A stretch of 35,504 nt of DNA from Psychrobacillus sp. BL-248-WT-3 (lineage in GTDB: Bacteria > Bacillota > Bacilli > Bacillales_A > Planococcaceae), in NCBI RefSeq assembly GCF_012843435.1, contig NZ_JABAFC010000038.1, positions 1-35,504 on the forward strand, given 5' to 3'. Shown here in pieces: positions 16,024-24,621 of the stretch. The notes beneath the pieces are model-generated. The model searched no databases, was not told the DNA's origin, and saw only the letters and a list, made by a program, of their open reading frames with translations. The position numbers and the translations under genes were made by a program. Position 1 is the first letter of the stretch. Every line of letters starts with the position of its first letter.

Positions 16024-17525
16024 TGGTAGAAAAACAAAAAACTGTCGTAATAATAGGTGGGGGATTAGGTGGATTATCTGCGGCTATTTCATTGGCACAG
16101 GCAGGTTATTCTGTTTCCCTTTATGAGAAAAACAATCATCTAGGCGGAAAGCTAAATCGACTAGAACAAGATGGTTTTGGATTTGATTTAGGGCCTTCTA
16201 TTCTTACCATGCCACATATCTTTAACCGACTATTTACACGTAGTTATCGTAATATGTCGGATTATATATCGACATTTAGATTAGAGCATGAGTGGCGTTC
16301 CTTTTTTACAGATGGAACAACTATTGATCTATACGGGGATCTTGAAAAGATGGCAAAGGAAAATATGAGCTTGTCAGCAAAGGATATACGAGAGTACGAG
16401 GCATTCCTTCTATATGCAAAAAGAATATATGAAGTAACAGAAGAAGGGTATTTAGGTAAAGGATTAGATAGCACTATGGACGTGTTTAAGCAGCATGGAT
16501 TCATAGAGTCACTAAAAGGTTTTGATTATTTTTCTACTATGTATGATGGGATAAAAAAGAGAATAAGCAATCCTAATTTAAGAACTATGCTTTCTTACTT
16601 TATTAAGTATGTTGGCTCATCTCCGTATGAGGCACCCGCAGTACTAAATATGATGATTTATATGCAGCATGCACAGGGTGTATGGTATGTTCCAGGAGGT
16701 ATGCATGGAATCGCCCGTGGGATGGTGAAGCTTGGTAAGGAGCTTGGCATATCCTTCCACACTGGAAAAGAGGTAAAGCAATTACATAGAGACGGAGCCA
16801 AGCGTATTGCTTCTGCAGAGCTTACCGATGGAACAAGAGTTAGTGCAGATTATTTTATCTCTAATATGGAGGTAATTCCAGCATATGAAAAGTTACTAGA
16901 AGAAGAGCCAGCCTATGTAGAAAAGCTAGAAAATAAATTTGAACCTTCAAGCTCGGGTTTAGTATTACATCTAGGGGTTAATAAAAAATATCCTCAATTA
17001 GCTCACCATAACTTTTTCTTTTCGGATAACTTGAAGGAACAAATGGATCAGGTTTTCCATCGCTATGAGCTACCTGATGATCCAACGATTTATTTGGTAA
17101 ATACAAATAAAACAGACCGAAGTCAGGCGCCTCCTGGACATGAAAATATAAAAATATTACCTCATATTCCTTATATACAAGATAAGCCCTTTACGAATAA
17201 CGATTATTTAGAGCTAAGAGAACGAGTATTGATTAAGCTTGAAAAAATGGGATTGGAAGGGCTTCGACAGCATATTGTCACGGAGGATATGTGGACCCCA
17301 CATGACATTGAACGTACGTATTATTCCCATCGAGGTTCTATTTATGGAACAGTTTCCTCGAAAAAGAAAAATCACGGATTTAAGAACACTAAACATAGTG
17401 AGCTTTACGATAATCTATACTTTGTAGGTGGCACAGTGAATCCAGGTGGCGGTATGCCTATGGTTACACTAAGCGGTCAGCAGGTGAGCGGGATGATAGA
17501 GGAGAGGGACAGAAAAGAATCATAA
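16023..17525 (+). CDS. crtP: Diapocarotenoid oxygenase/oxidase CrtP (CrtNb type)
   Basis: A 500-residue FAD protein paralogous to CrtN, expected to oxidise a terminal methyl group of the C30 chain to the aldehyde/acid level. The Rossmann motif VVIIGGGLGGLSAAISLAQAGYSVSLYEK is near residues 8-36, with HLGGKLNR...GFGFDLGPSILTMP after it and the C-terminal FAD segment NLYFVGGTVNPGGGMP. It overlaps the crtM stop by one base, so translation is coupled. Its place between crtM and crtQ supports the CrtP role. Distinguishing it from a second desaturase needs phylogeny or enzyme tests. Confidence 0.8.
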   Translation: MVEKQKTVVIIGGGLGGLSAAISLAQAGYSVSLYEKNNHLGGKLNRLEQDGFGFDLGPSILTMPHIFNRLFTRSYRNMSDYISTFRLEHEWRSFFTDGTTIDLYGDLEKMAKENMSLSAKDIREYEAFLLYAKRIYEVTEEGYLGKGLDSTMDVFKQHGFIESLKGFDYFSTMYDGIKKRISNPNLRTMLSYFIKYVGSSPYEAPAVLNMMIYMQHAQGVWYVPGGMHGIARGMVKLGKELGISFHTGKEVKQLHRDGAKRIASAELTDGTRVSADYFISNMEVIPAYEKLLEEEPAYVEKLENKFEPSSSGLVLHLGVNKKYPQLAHHNFFFSDNLKEQMDQVFHRYELPDDPTIYLVNTNKTDRSQAPPGHENIKILPHIPYIQDKPFTNNDYLELRERVLIKLEKMGLEGLRQHIVTEDMWTPHDIERTYYSHRGSIYGTVSSKKKNHGFKNTKHSELYDNLYFVGGTVNPGGGMPMVTLSGQQVSGMIEERDRKES

Positions 17526-17540
17526 GGAAGAGGTGGGCTT

Positions 17541-18665
17541 ATGTTACAGTTACTTTTTATGATTATAGTTGCTTTTCTCATCGTGACGATGGTCTGTGGC
17601 GTTCTAATGCTTTGGAAAATCCCGGTACCGAGACAAACAAAAGAAGAGCTATTTGAAAACCCTTCTATAACAGTTATCATTCCAGCAAGAAATGAGGCAG
17701 GGCGCTTACAGCCATTGCTTGAATCATTACAAAAACAGTCTCTAAAGCCGAAGGAAATTATTGTTGTTGATGATGAATCCACTGACAGGACAGTACAAAT
17801 TGCGAATGAATTTGGAGGCAGGGTTATACAAACCCATGAGGGAGACCTTAGCTGGAAGGGAAAATCTGCGGCTTGCTGGATCGGCTCAAAGGCTGCAACT
17901 GGAGATTGGTTATTATTTTTGGATGCTGACACAAGGCTGGAGCATGAGAATAGTTTAAAAACTCTAGCATTAAATTATCAGTCGCAAGGAGCGAGTGGAA
18001 TTTTATCAGTCCAGCCTTATCATAAGGTTAATAAGCTGTATGAAAACTTTTCTGCCATTTTTAATATTATTGTGATAACTGGCATGAATGTCTTTACTGT
18101 GTGGAGTACTCGATTGGAAAGTGCAGGCGCATTTGGTCCCTGTATTTTAACCGCTCGAAAGGACTATATGGATGCTGGAGGACATTTCGTTGTTGGTGAA
18201 GCGATTATGGATGATTTTGAGCTTGCAAAGGCTTTTAAAAAAATTGGTATACCAGTGCGGTGTATTAGCGGTAGAGGAGTACTTAACTTTCAAATGTATC
18301 CGGAAGGCATGAACTCATTAATCGAAGGATGGACAAAAAATTTTGGTACTGCCTCTCGGTCTACACATCCACTTGTAATGTCGTTAATAAGTACTTGGAT
18401 CAGTGGAAGCTTTCTTCCCATTGCATTACTGATATTAGGATTTTATATTGGTTCTGTCTCATGGATTGCTATTGCCTGTATTTGTTATGTAGGATTTATG
18501 ATACAAGTCTATTTAATGGCACGCCGTACTGGTAACTTTAGATTTTATGTATTTATAATTTATCCAATATTATTTTTCTTTTTTATTGGAATCTTTTCCT
18601 GGTCACTGGTGCGTACAAAGGTGTTTCGTACGGTTACTTGGAAAGGTAGAAAAATAAATGTATAA
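17541..18665 (+). CDS. crtQ: Diaponeurosporenoate glycosyltransferase CrtQ
   Basis: A family-2 glycosyltransferase of 374 residues that attaches a sugar to the carotenoid acid at the membrane. An N-terminal helix (about 4-24) is followed by VIIPARNEAGRL (45-56), VVDDESTD (75-82), the metal-binding LDADT (127-131) and three C-terminal membrane helices. Segments such as VQPYHKVNKLYENFSAIFN, AFGPCILT and EGMNSLIEGWTKNF match what I remember of Staphylococcus CrtQ closely. The ORF overlaps crtO by eight bases. Confidence 0.9.
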   Translation: MLQLLFMIIVAFLIVTMVCGVLMLWKIPVPRQTKEELFENPSITVIIPARNEAGRLQPLLESLQKQSLKPKEIIVVDDESTDRTVQIANEFGGRVIQTHEGDLSWKGKSAACWIGSKAATGDWLLFLDADTRLEHENSLKTLALNYQSQGASGILSVQPYHKVNKLYENFSAIFNIIVITGMNVFTVWSTRLESAGAFGPCILTARKDYMDAGGHFVVGEAIMDDFELAKAFKKIGIPVRCISGRGVLNFQMYPEGMNSLIEGWTKNFGTASRSTHPLVMSLISTWISGSFLPIALLILGFYIGSVSWIAIACICYVGFMIQVYLMARRTGNFRFYVFIIYPILFFFFIGIFSWSLVRTKVFRTVTWKGRKINV

Positions 18666-19191
18666 GGGGAATCCCATACAGCTGGTAGAGTTACCTATAA
18701 TGGAAACTATTTTAATAGATATAGTCGCATGGGCTTTTTTTCATATAGCTATATCGCTTTGCATGGCGGCTATTCCTTCAAGTAAATTTGAATATGATAA
18801 TAATTTATATCGTATTAGAGAATGGGAAAAATCAAATCAGCTATGGTCACGACTTTTCCAAGTTAAGAAATGGAAGCATCTGATACCTGATGGAACAAAA
18901 ATCATCCAAAAGGGCTTTGAGAAAAAGAGTCTTATAAGTAATAATAGGGATTACCTTTTCATGTTTTTAATAGAGTCAAGAAGGGCAGAACTAACCCATT
19001 GGCTATCTATTTTACCTTCCGTTTTCTTTTTTCTTTGGAATCCTTTGTGGGCAGGATGGGTCATGGTCGTGTATGCCTTATTATTTAATATGCCAATTAT
19101 AATAGCACAACGATATAACCGTAATCGGTTAGAGAGAATCTTATCTAGTAAGAGAAAAAGCGTAGTAAAAAGAGAAGAAGTATTGAATTGA
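18658..19191 (+). CDS. crtO: Glycosyl-diaponeurosporenoate acyltransferase CrtO
   Basis: A 177-residue membrane protein expected to acylate the sugar of the glycosylated carotenoid, the last step of staphyloxanthin-type synthesis. Hydrophobic helices lie near 20-36 and 118-150. Hallmark segments are VKKWKHLIPDG, KGF-x-KK and the block SRRAELTHWLSILPSVFFFLWNPLW, which match the Staphylococcus CrtO family, followed by NMPIIIAQRYNRNRL. The ATG at 18658 overlaps crtQ and is reasonably spaced from AAAGG. An internal ATG at 18700 lacks a ribosome site. Confidence 0.88.
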   Translation: MYKGNPIQLVELPIMETILIDIVAWAFFHIAISLCMAAIPSSKFEYDNNLYRIREWEKSNQLWSRLFQVKKWKHLIPDGTKIIQKGFEKKSLISNNRDYLFMFLIESRRAELTHWLSILPSVFFFLWNPLWAGWVMVVYALLFNMPIIIAQRYNRNRLERILSSKRKSVVKREEVLN

Positions 19192-19223
19192 TTACCAATG
19201 TAAAAATATAAAGAATATAATTT

Positions 19224-19262
19224 AAAACGACCTATCCTCCTTATGGAGAGATAGGTCGTTTA
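19224..19262. terminator. Bidirectional terminator between crtO and dhaKL
   Basis: AAACGACCTATC (19225-19236) pairs with GATAGGTCGTTT (19250-19261) around a small hairpin top. It is flanked by A-rich and T-rich runs and serves the two converging genes. Confidence 0.85.
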
Positions 19263-19265
19263 TAG

Positions 19266-21017
19266 TTATTTTATAGAGTTTGAGAGCTCTGTAAAGATTA
19301 CTCCTAAGCCATAGGCACCTGCATCGGGGTAACCGAGGCTTCGTTCACCTACTGTGCCTGCTCGTCCCATACGAGCTACAATGTCTTTTGTCTTTTCGGC
19401 ACCTTCAACTGCAGCAATAGCCCCTTGTTCAAAGGCTTTTTTAAATGTTTTTTCTTTAGAGACACTATCCATCCAAGACTCTACACAAGGTATTAAAGCA
19501 TCGATCAGTGTCTTATCTCCAACTTCAGCACCTCGCCCAAAGGAACGTTCTCCAGTAATTTGAATTCCTTTAACAGCTTCCTGGAGCATGTCAGCGAACT
19601 CAGGTATAGACAAGTCATTCTTACCCATTGTGGCTTTTCCAGCCGCTCTAAATGCCGATCCCCAAATAGGTCCTGATGCTCCTCCGCAATATTCCATAAT
19701 TACTAGGGAACAACTGTGTAAAAACGATCCGATGTTTAGGTCTCGCTGCTGGATAATGTCATTCCATTCTCTTTTCAATTGCTTAAAACCTTTAGCCACA
19801 CTCATCCCAAAATCACCGTCTCCAGCATGGGAATCTAGTTCGCAGAAAGGCACCTCGTTTTGTATAATAACTTCACTCATTTTGTCTATTAAGTAAATCA
19901 TGTTGTGTAAGGTTAATTTTTCATTCTGTATTACCGCATAGTCTTCATCAGTTTCAGTTTTAAAGGATACTAGCTTGTCTGTCTTTTCCTTTAACACTTC
20001 CGTATATTCAATGGGATCAACTGGCCCGTCTACTTTAAAGGCTGGTGTGTCACTAGGTTTTGAAAGTAATTCCTTTAGTTCATCATCTAATTTTAAAAAT
20101 GTTAGAGAAGCCCCGGCCATATCGATGCTCGTCATATAATTGCCTACGAACATGCGATTCACTTTAATGTTCTTTCGTGATAGTACTCGCGTAACGGAGT
20201 TGTTTAACAAGTACAATTCTTGTAAAGGAGTTGCTCCAAAGCCATTTACTAATACTGCAATTTCATCCTCTTCGTTAATACCTAAATCTTTTATAAGGTC
20301 AGTGGTCATTCGATCTGCTAGCTCATCCGCAGAAAGCATTTTTTCTCGTTTTATACCAGGCTCTCCATGAATACCTACACCGTATTCTATTTCGTCATCA
20401 GCTAATTTAAAGGTTGGTGTTCCTTTTGCAGGCACGGTACAAGATGTGAAAGCGACACCAATGCTTCGAATGTTAGATGCAGCTTTTTCGGCAACTATTT
20501 TGACCTCGGCCAAATCTCTACCCTCCGCAGCAGCAGCACCAGCTATTTTATGAACAAAAACAGTACCTGCAACTCCTCGTCGTCCTACTGTATACAAGCT
20601 ATCTTCTACTGCAATATCATCGTCTACTTTCACATATTCCACTTGAATACCATCTTCAATGGCTAAAGCAGCACCATTTTTAAAATTCATCATATCACCA
20701 CTATAATTTTTGATGATCATTAAAAGACCTTTTGCACCAGCTGTTGCCTTAATAGCTTGGTACACTTGAATTTGAGAAGGGGATGCAAATACATCTCCGC
20801 AAACAGCAGCATCTAGCATGCCTTTGCCTACAAATCCAGAGTGTGCAGGCTCATGTCCGCTACCTCCACCACTAATTAAGCTAACTTTGTTATGATCAAT
20901 CGTTTTCTTTTTAATAATTTTATACTTCTTTAAAAATTCTAGCTCTGGATGTGCTAGGACTAATCCGTTACACATTTCCATCACCATATTCTCGGGTTGG
21001 TTCATAAATTTTTTCAT
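19266..21017 (-). CDS. dhaK: ATP-dependent dihydroxyacetone kinase (DhaK-DhaL single chain)
   Basis: Phosphorylates dihydroxyacetone (and often glyceraldehyde) with ATP. The 583-residue protein is a DhaK domain (about 1-330) joined to a DhaL domain (about 365-580). DhaK shows SGGGSGHEPAHSGFVGKGMLDAAVCG (49-74) and His217 in GIHGEPG, the residue that binds the substrate covalently in the family. DhaL shows the Mg-ATP motif DSHAGDGDFG (395-404) and GGASGPIWGSAF. Both catalytic halves look intact, so this is the ATP-using type rather than the PTS-linked three-protein type. GAGGAG precedes the ATG. It is divergent from the DUF819 gene at 21189. Confidence 0.93.
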   Translation of the reverse strand: MKKFMNQPENMVMEMCNGLVLAHPELEFLKKYKIIKKKTIDHNKVSLISGGGSGHEPAHSGFVGKGMLDAAVCGDVFASPSQIQVYQAIKATAGAKGLLMIIKNYSGDMMNFKNGAALAIEDGIQVEYVKVDDDIAVEDSLYTVGRRGVAGTVFVHKIAGAAAAEGRDLAEVKIVAEKAASNIRSIGVAFTSCTVPAKGTPTFKLADDEIEYGVGIHGEPGIKREKMLSADELADRMTTDLIKDLGINEEDEIAVLVNGFGATPLQELYLLNNSVTRVLSRKNIKVNRMFVGNYMTSIDMAGASLTFLKLDDELKELLSKPSDTPAFKVDGPVDPIEYTEVLKEKTDKLVSFKTETDEDYAVIQNEKLTLHNMIYLIDKMSEVIIQNEVPFCELDSHAGDGDFGMSVAKGFKQLKREWNDIIQQRDLNIGSFLHSCSLVIMEYCGGASGPIWGSAFRAAGKATMGKNDLSIPEFADMLQEAVKGIQITGERSFGRGAEVGDKTLIDALIPCVESWMDSVSKEKTFKKAFEQGAIAAVEGAEKTKDIVARMGRAGTVGERSLGYPDAGAYGLGVIFTELSNSIK

Positions 21018-21115
21018 TATGTATAGCTCCTCATTTAATTATCTTCATTGATATAGCACAGTAAATTATAATACATCCATTAAAAGCTATCCAATGTTTC
21101 GATATGGTATATATT

Positions 21116-21143
21116 TTGAAAATTTAAATATTAATAATATAAT
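21116..21143 (+). promoter_or_regulatory. Promoter of DUF819 membrane protein gene
   Basis: TTGAAA at 21116-21121, a 16-base spacer and TATAAT at 21138-21143, about 45 bases before the start. Confidence 0.6.
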
Positions 21144-21188
21144 AGATTAAATAAAAGTATCATGATTAAAGAAAATGAGGAGGAGAAT

Positions 21189-22412
21189 ATGGGAAATACA
21201 TTAATACAAGCGGATGATACGCTTACACTGTGGGGAATCATTATTATCGTGGCTTCATTAAGTATCTTTTTAGAGCAGAGGTTCAGCTGGGCAGCTAAAA
21301 TAACTGGAGCCATTATCGCATTATTGATTGCTATACTACTCTCTAATACAGGCATCATACCAACGGAATCAGCTGTTTATGATTCGGTATGGACTATAAT
21401 TGTTCCTCTTGCTATACCACTGCTCCTTTTTCATGTAAATATCAAGAAGCTATTTAAAGAAAGTGGCAGGCTTTTAATGATTTTCTTAATAAGCTCCATT
21501 GGGACTGTTGCTGGAACGATTATTGCATTTTTTATATTAAAGGAACATATACCACTGCTTGATAAGCTAGCTGGAATGTTTAGTGCTAGTTATATAGGAG
21601 GTGGAGTTAACTTTGCAGCTATGTCTGCTAAGTTTGAAACACCTGGTGAGCTTGTATCTTCTGCAGTAGTTGCTGATAATTTGAACATGGCACTTTTATT
21701 TGTCATCTTAATGATTATTCCTACCATGCAATTTTTCCGTAAAAAGTATAAGACACCTCATATTGATGAGTTAGAATCCCAAGGAAATAATGATAAGGAT
21801 AATCTAGCAAAGACTTATTGGAAGCCTAAGGAGATATCTCTAAAGGATATAGCTATGTCAGTTGGTATAGCATTTGCATTAGTTATTTTAACTAAAAAGG
21901 TGTCTATATGGTTTGATTCGCTTATTCCTTCGGGAGAAAACGTCAATTTCCTTTTAAACCTATTAAACGGCTTAATAGGAGATCAGTATTTATTGTTAAC
22001 AACCTTTACTTTCCTTGCACTATTATTATTTCCAAAATTCTTTGATTCTTTAAGAGGTAGCCAAGAAATTGGTACTTATCTTATCCATATTTTCTTTGTT
22101 GTAATAGGAATTCCCGCATCCATACCATTAATTATTGATAATGCTCCTTTGTTGTTAGTTTTTGCTTTTATCATTGTAGCTATCAATCTTACTATTTCTT
22201 TAGTAGGAGCGAAGGTATTCAAATTCGAATTAGAAGAAACACTGCTAGCTGTAAATGCCAATATTGGCGGACCTACAACAGCTGCAGCTCTAGCAATAGC
22301 AAAGGGCTGGAGCAATTTAGTAGGACCAATCTTAATAGTTGGGACACTAGGATATATTATTGGGAATTATGTGGGGACTTTTTTAGGAATTTGGTTTAGC
22401 AGTTTTATGTAG
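21189..22412 (+). CDS. DUF819 family membrane protein (YjcL-like)
   Basis: A 407-residue protein with about ten to twelve membrane helices. The landmark segments SASYIGGGVNFAAMS (about 134-148) and ANIGGPTTAAALAIAKGW (about 355-372) form the two inverted-repeat cores of the DUF819/YjcL family, which looks transporter-like but has no firm substrate. GAGGAGGAG at 21177-21185 fits the ATG at 21189 better than the ATG at 21162. It is divergent from the dihydroxyacetone kinase, so the two could be co-regulated, though nothing in the sequence proves it. Confidence 0.85.
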   Translation: MGNTLIQADDTLTLWGIIIIVASLSIFLEQRFSWAAKITGAIIALLIAILLSNTGIIPTESAVYDSVWTIIVPLAIPLLLFHVNIKKLFKESGRLLMIFLISSIGTVAGTIIAFFILKEHIPLLDKLAGMFSASYIGGGVNFAAMSAKFETPGELVSSAVVADNLNMALLFVILMIIPTMQFFRKKYKTPHIDELESQGNNDKDNLAKTYWKPKEISLKDIAMSVGIAFALVILTKKVSIWFDSLIPSGENVNFLLNLLNGLIGDQYLLLTTFTFLALLLFPKFFDSLRGSQEIGTYLIHIFFVVIGIPASIPLIIDNAPLLLVFAFIIVAINLTISLVGAKVFKFELEETLLAVNANIGGPTTAAALAIAKGWSNLVGPILIVGTLGYIIGNYVGTFLGIWFSSFM

Positions 22413-22523
22413 GATTATTAAGGTGAAGATATGCGAGCAAACCGTAAAATTTTAAAATATATTGTGGTAATACCTTCCTGATAAACACTGAAATATTGAA
22501 GAATATTACTATTAACTTCCATT

Positions 22524-22566
22524 AGAAAGAGTGAGTTTAATAAAAACTCCTTCTTTCTTTTTTTTG
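22524..22566 (+). terminator. Terminator after DUF819 gene
   Basis: AGAAAGAGTGAGTTT pairs with AAACTCCTTCTTTCT with internal mismatches around AATAA, followed by a long T run. Confidence 0.75.
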
Positions 22567-22702
22567 TGGAGAGAAATATGTCCTATATCAGTTTCTATAA
22601 AATAGAAATTACTATCAATGTATAGTTCTAAATACACATTTCAATAGAAATTTTAGAATATTGGGGATTTAGTTGTTTTAAAAATTTTAAAATATTAATT
22701 AT

Positions 22703-22732
22703 TTGACTAAAATAATATTTTCAATGTAGAAT
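22703..22732 (+). promoter_or_regulatory. Likely promoter of nucleoside transporter gene, with long leader
   Basis: TTGACT at 22703-22708, an 18-base spacer and TAGAAT at 22727-22732. This would give a leader of about 300 bases before the start at 23039. The leader holds two cre-like sites and a CAACAA/TTGTTG hairpin near 22988-23006. I see no known riboswitch in it, nor anything in 22567-22702. Confidence 0.5.
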
Positions 22733-22800
22733 GACAAAACGAGTAAAAGTGCTAGAAGTATCACAGAGGAAGCACAACAAGTAATGTTAAAATATTATTT

Positions 22801-22814
22801 TGAAAGCGTTTTTG
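22801..22814 (+). promoter_or_regulatory. cre-like site (CcpA operator)
   Basis: TGAAAGCGTTTTTG matches the catabolite-responsive element consensus TGAAARCGYTTWCW at 12 of 14 positions. Lying downstream of the start point, it would act as a roadblock. Confidence 0.5.
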
Positions 22815-22889
22815 TTTCCTAATTTTAATAGATGATTCGAATCAAATAAGACATTCATTCTATGAAAAAAGAAGTAATTCACAGGATTT

Positions 22890-22903
22890 TGAAAGCGGTC
22901 CCA
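22890..22903 (+). promoter_or_regulatory. Second, weaker cre-like site
   Basis: TGAAAGCGGTCCCA keeps the first eight consensus bases and the terminal CA, but has mismatches at positions 9 and 11. Confidence 0.3.
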
Positions 22904-23038
22904 ATAACATTTTCTAAAATTATTTAGAACTCACTCTGTACTTCTTTAGAAAGAGACTTTAGTGCTTTTGCGAACTAACAACATACAACAAGTAATCGTT
23001 GTTGAAAATAAAAATAAGAAAAAATTGAGGTAGAGAGA

Positions 23039-24220
23039 ATGTCAATTTTAATTGGAATACTGGGATTAGTTGTAGTCTTTGGCTTAGCTTATCTAATCAG
23101 TAATAATAAGAAAGCAATTAATTATAGAGCTGTTGGAGTTATGTTAGTTCTTCAAGTCGTTTTAACATTAATTATGTTTAAAACTACAATCGGATTAACT
23201 GTTATAGAAGGTATTGGGAATGGGTTTACAAAAGTCATTAACATTGGACGAGAAGGAGTTAACTTTGTAGTAGGCGGATGGGTGCCAGAGGGAGGATCCG
23301 TATTCTTTATAAATGTATTAGTGATCCTGATCTTTACATCTATGTTACTTTCAGTTTTAACTTACCTACGCGTTCTACCAATTATTATCAAGTATTTAGG
23401 TGGATTCTTATCTAAGATTACAGGTTTGTCTCGAGTGAGTACTTTCCATGCAGTAAATAATATTTTCTTCGGTCAATCAGAAGGAATCTTAGCTATCAAA
23501 TCGCATGTGCTTAAGATGGATAAGAATAAGTTGTTTGTCATGGCAATTACGTCTATGGCATCTGCATCCGCATCAATAATGGGTTCATATATTACGATGC
23601 TGCCAGCGAAATACGTTCTAGGTGCTATGGCTTTAAATGCTTTATCAGGTTTAATCATTGGTATAATCATTGCTCCAGATTCTTCGAAAGAAGAGGAGGT
23701 TATTGACATCAAGGAAGCATCACAGGCTAAATCCTTGTTTGAGTCTATCTCAATGGGTGCTTTAGATGGTGGTAGAGTAGCATTAATCGTTGCTGCTATG
23801 CTTGTTGCTTATGTTGGTTTAATGGCGTTAATAGATGCAGGGTTCCAAGCTGCAGTCGGTATCACATTTACTGAAATCTTAGGATATGTATTTGCTCCAA
23901 TTGCTTGGTTAATGGGTGTTCCTGCAAGCGAGATTTTAATAGCAGGTCAAACGATGGGTACTAAGCTTGCAACAAATGAATTCGTAGCAATGCTACAATT
24001 CAGAGAACAAATTCCTAACCTTTCTGAGAAAACAGTTGCGGTAGTTTCTGTATTCTTGATTAGTTTTGCGAATTTTAGTTCTATCGGTATTGTCAGCGGT
24101 TCTCTTCAAGCAATCAATGGTGAGAAAGCGTCTATCATTTCAAAACATGGTCTTAAGTTATTAGTCGCTTCTACTATGGTATCTTTCCTGACAGCAACTT
24201 TAGTCGGTATCTTTATTTAA
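23039..24220 (+). CDS. Concentrative nucleoside transporter (NupC/CNT family)
   Basis: A 393-residue membrane protein importing nucleosides with H+ or Na+. After three N-terminal helices come the CNT landmarks: FFGQSEGILAIKSH (about 142-155), the motif MASASASIMGSYITMLP (about 174-190), and AGQTMGTKLATNEFVAM (about 302-318) in the second core repeat. AATTGAGGTAGAGAG precedes the ATG. A terminator follows. Upstream cre-like boxes suggest catabolite repression, which fits a scavenging transporter. B. subtilis has several such paralogues (nupC, nupG, yutK); I cannot say which this is. Confidence 0.92.
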   Translation: MSILIGILGLVVVFGLAYLISNNKKAINYRAVGVMLVLQVVLTLIMFKTTIGLTVIEGIGNGFTKVINIGREGVNFVVGGWVPEGGSVFFINVLVILIFTSMLLSVLTYLRVLPIIIKYLGGFLSKITGLSRVSTFHAVNNIFFGQSEGILAIKSHVLKMDKNKLFVMAITSMASASASIMGSYITMLPAKYVLGAMALNALSGLIIGIIIAPDSSKEEEVIDIKEASQAKSLFESISMGALDGGRVALIVAAMLVAYVGLMALIDAGFQAAVGITFTEILGYVFAPIAWLMGVPASEILIAGQTMGTKLATNEFVAMLQFREQIPNLSEKTVAVVSVFLISFANFSSIGIVSGSLQAINGEKASIISKHGLKLLVASTMVSFLTATLVGIFI

Positions 24221-24228
24221 ATTACATT

Positions 24229-24272
24229 TTAAATAGCGTCACTCTCTTTATTGGGAATGATGCTATTTTAGT
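24229..24272 (+). terminator. Terminator after nucleoside transporter
   Basis: AAATAGC(G)TCA pairs with TGA(T)GCTATTT around a 17-base loop, followed by TTAG and a weak T tract. Confidence 0.6.
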
Positions 24273-24621
24273 ATAAAAGGTTAGTAGGGACAAAGTAAGA
24301 ACAGGTATTTTTTTCTTAAATCTAGTGAGCTAAAAATTAATTAAGACTTTTTATTATATTAGGATTAGATTAGTTCATTTTGTGGAATATAAAATGAAGT
24401 TAAGAAATAATAAAAATTTATTAGCTAAACATGCAATCTAATTTGCCGGGCATTTTATTTTTAGAGAATATCGAATATTTAATCAGAAATACATAATATC
24501 ATTTGATTAGTACTTAATAGTTTATCTACTCATTCGATTGGAAATACGATTACTCTAAGTTAGCGCAAAGCATAATTCATGCTAATAAGTTTTTTATATA
24601 ATATTAGTAAAGGGTGATCAG
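24273..24621. other. AT-rich gene-free gap
   Basis: No gene, RNA or repeat was recognised in about 350 bases. There is an inverted repeat TTCATTTT/AAAATGAA near 24375-24398 and a small AGCAT/ATGCT hairpin near 24569-24583. A TATAAT at 24597-24602, just before the symporter start, is a possible -10 without a good -35. Confidence 0.5.

Noticed and set aside
17477-17932. 151-codon minus-strand frame across the crtP-crtQ junction
   Set aside because: It runs opposite two well-supported genes and their ribosome site, and the Ser/Ile-rich translation is typical of antisense shadow.
22733-23038. Purine riboswitch before the nucleoside transporter
   Set aside because: The conserved core (TATAATCCTRATGATATGG) and the three-helix layout are not present.
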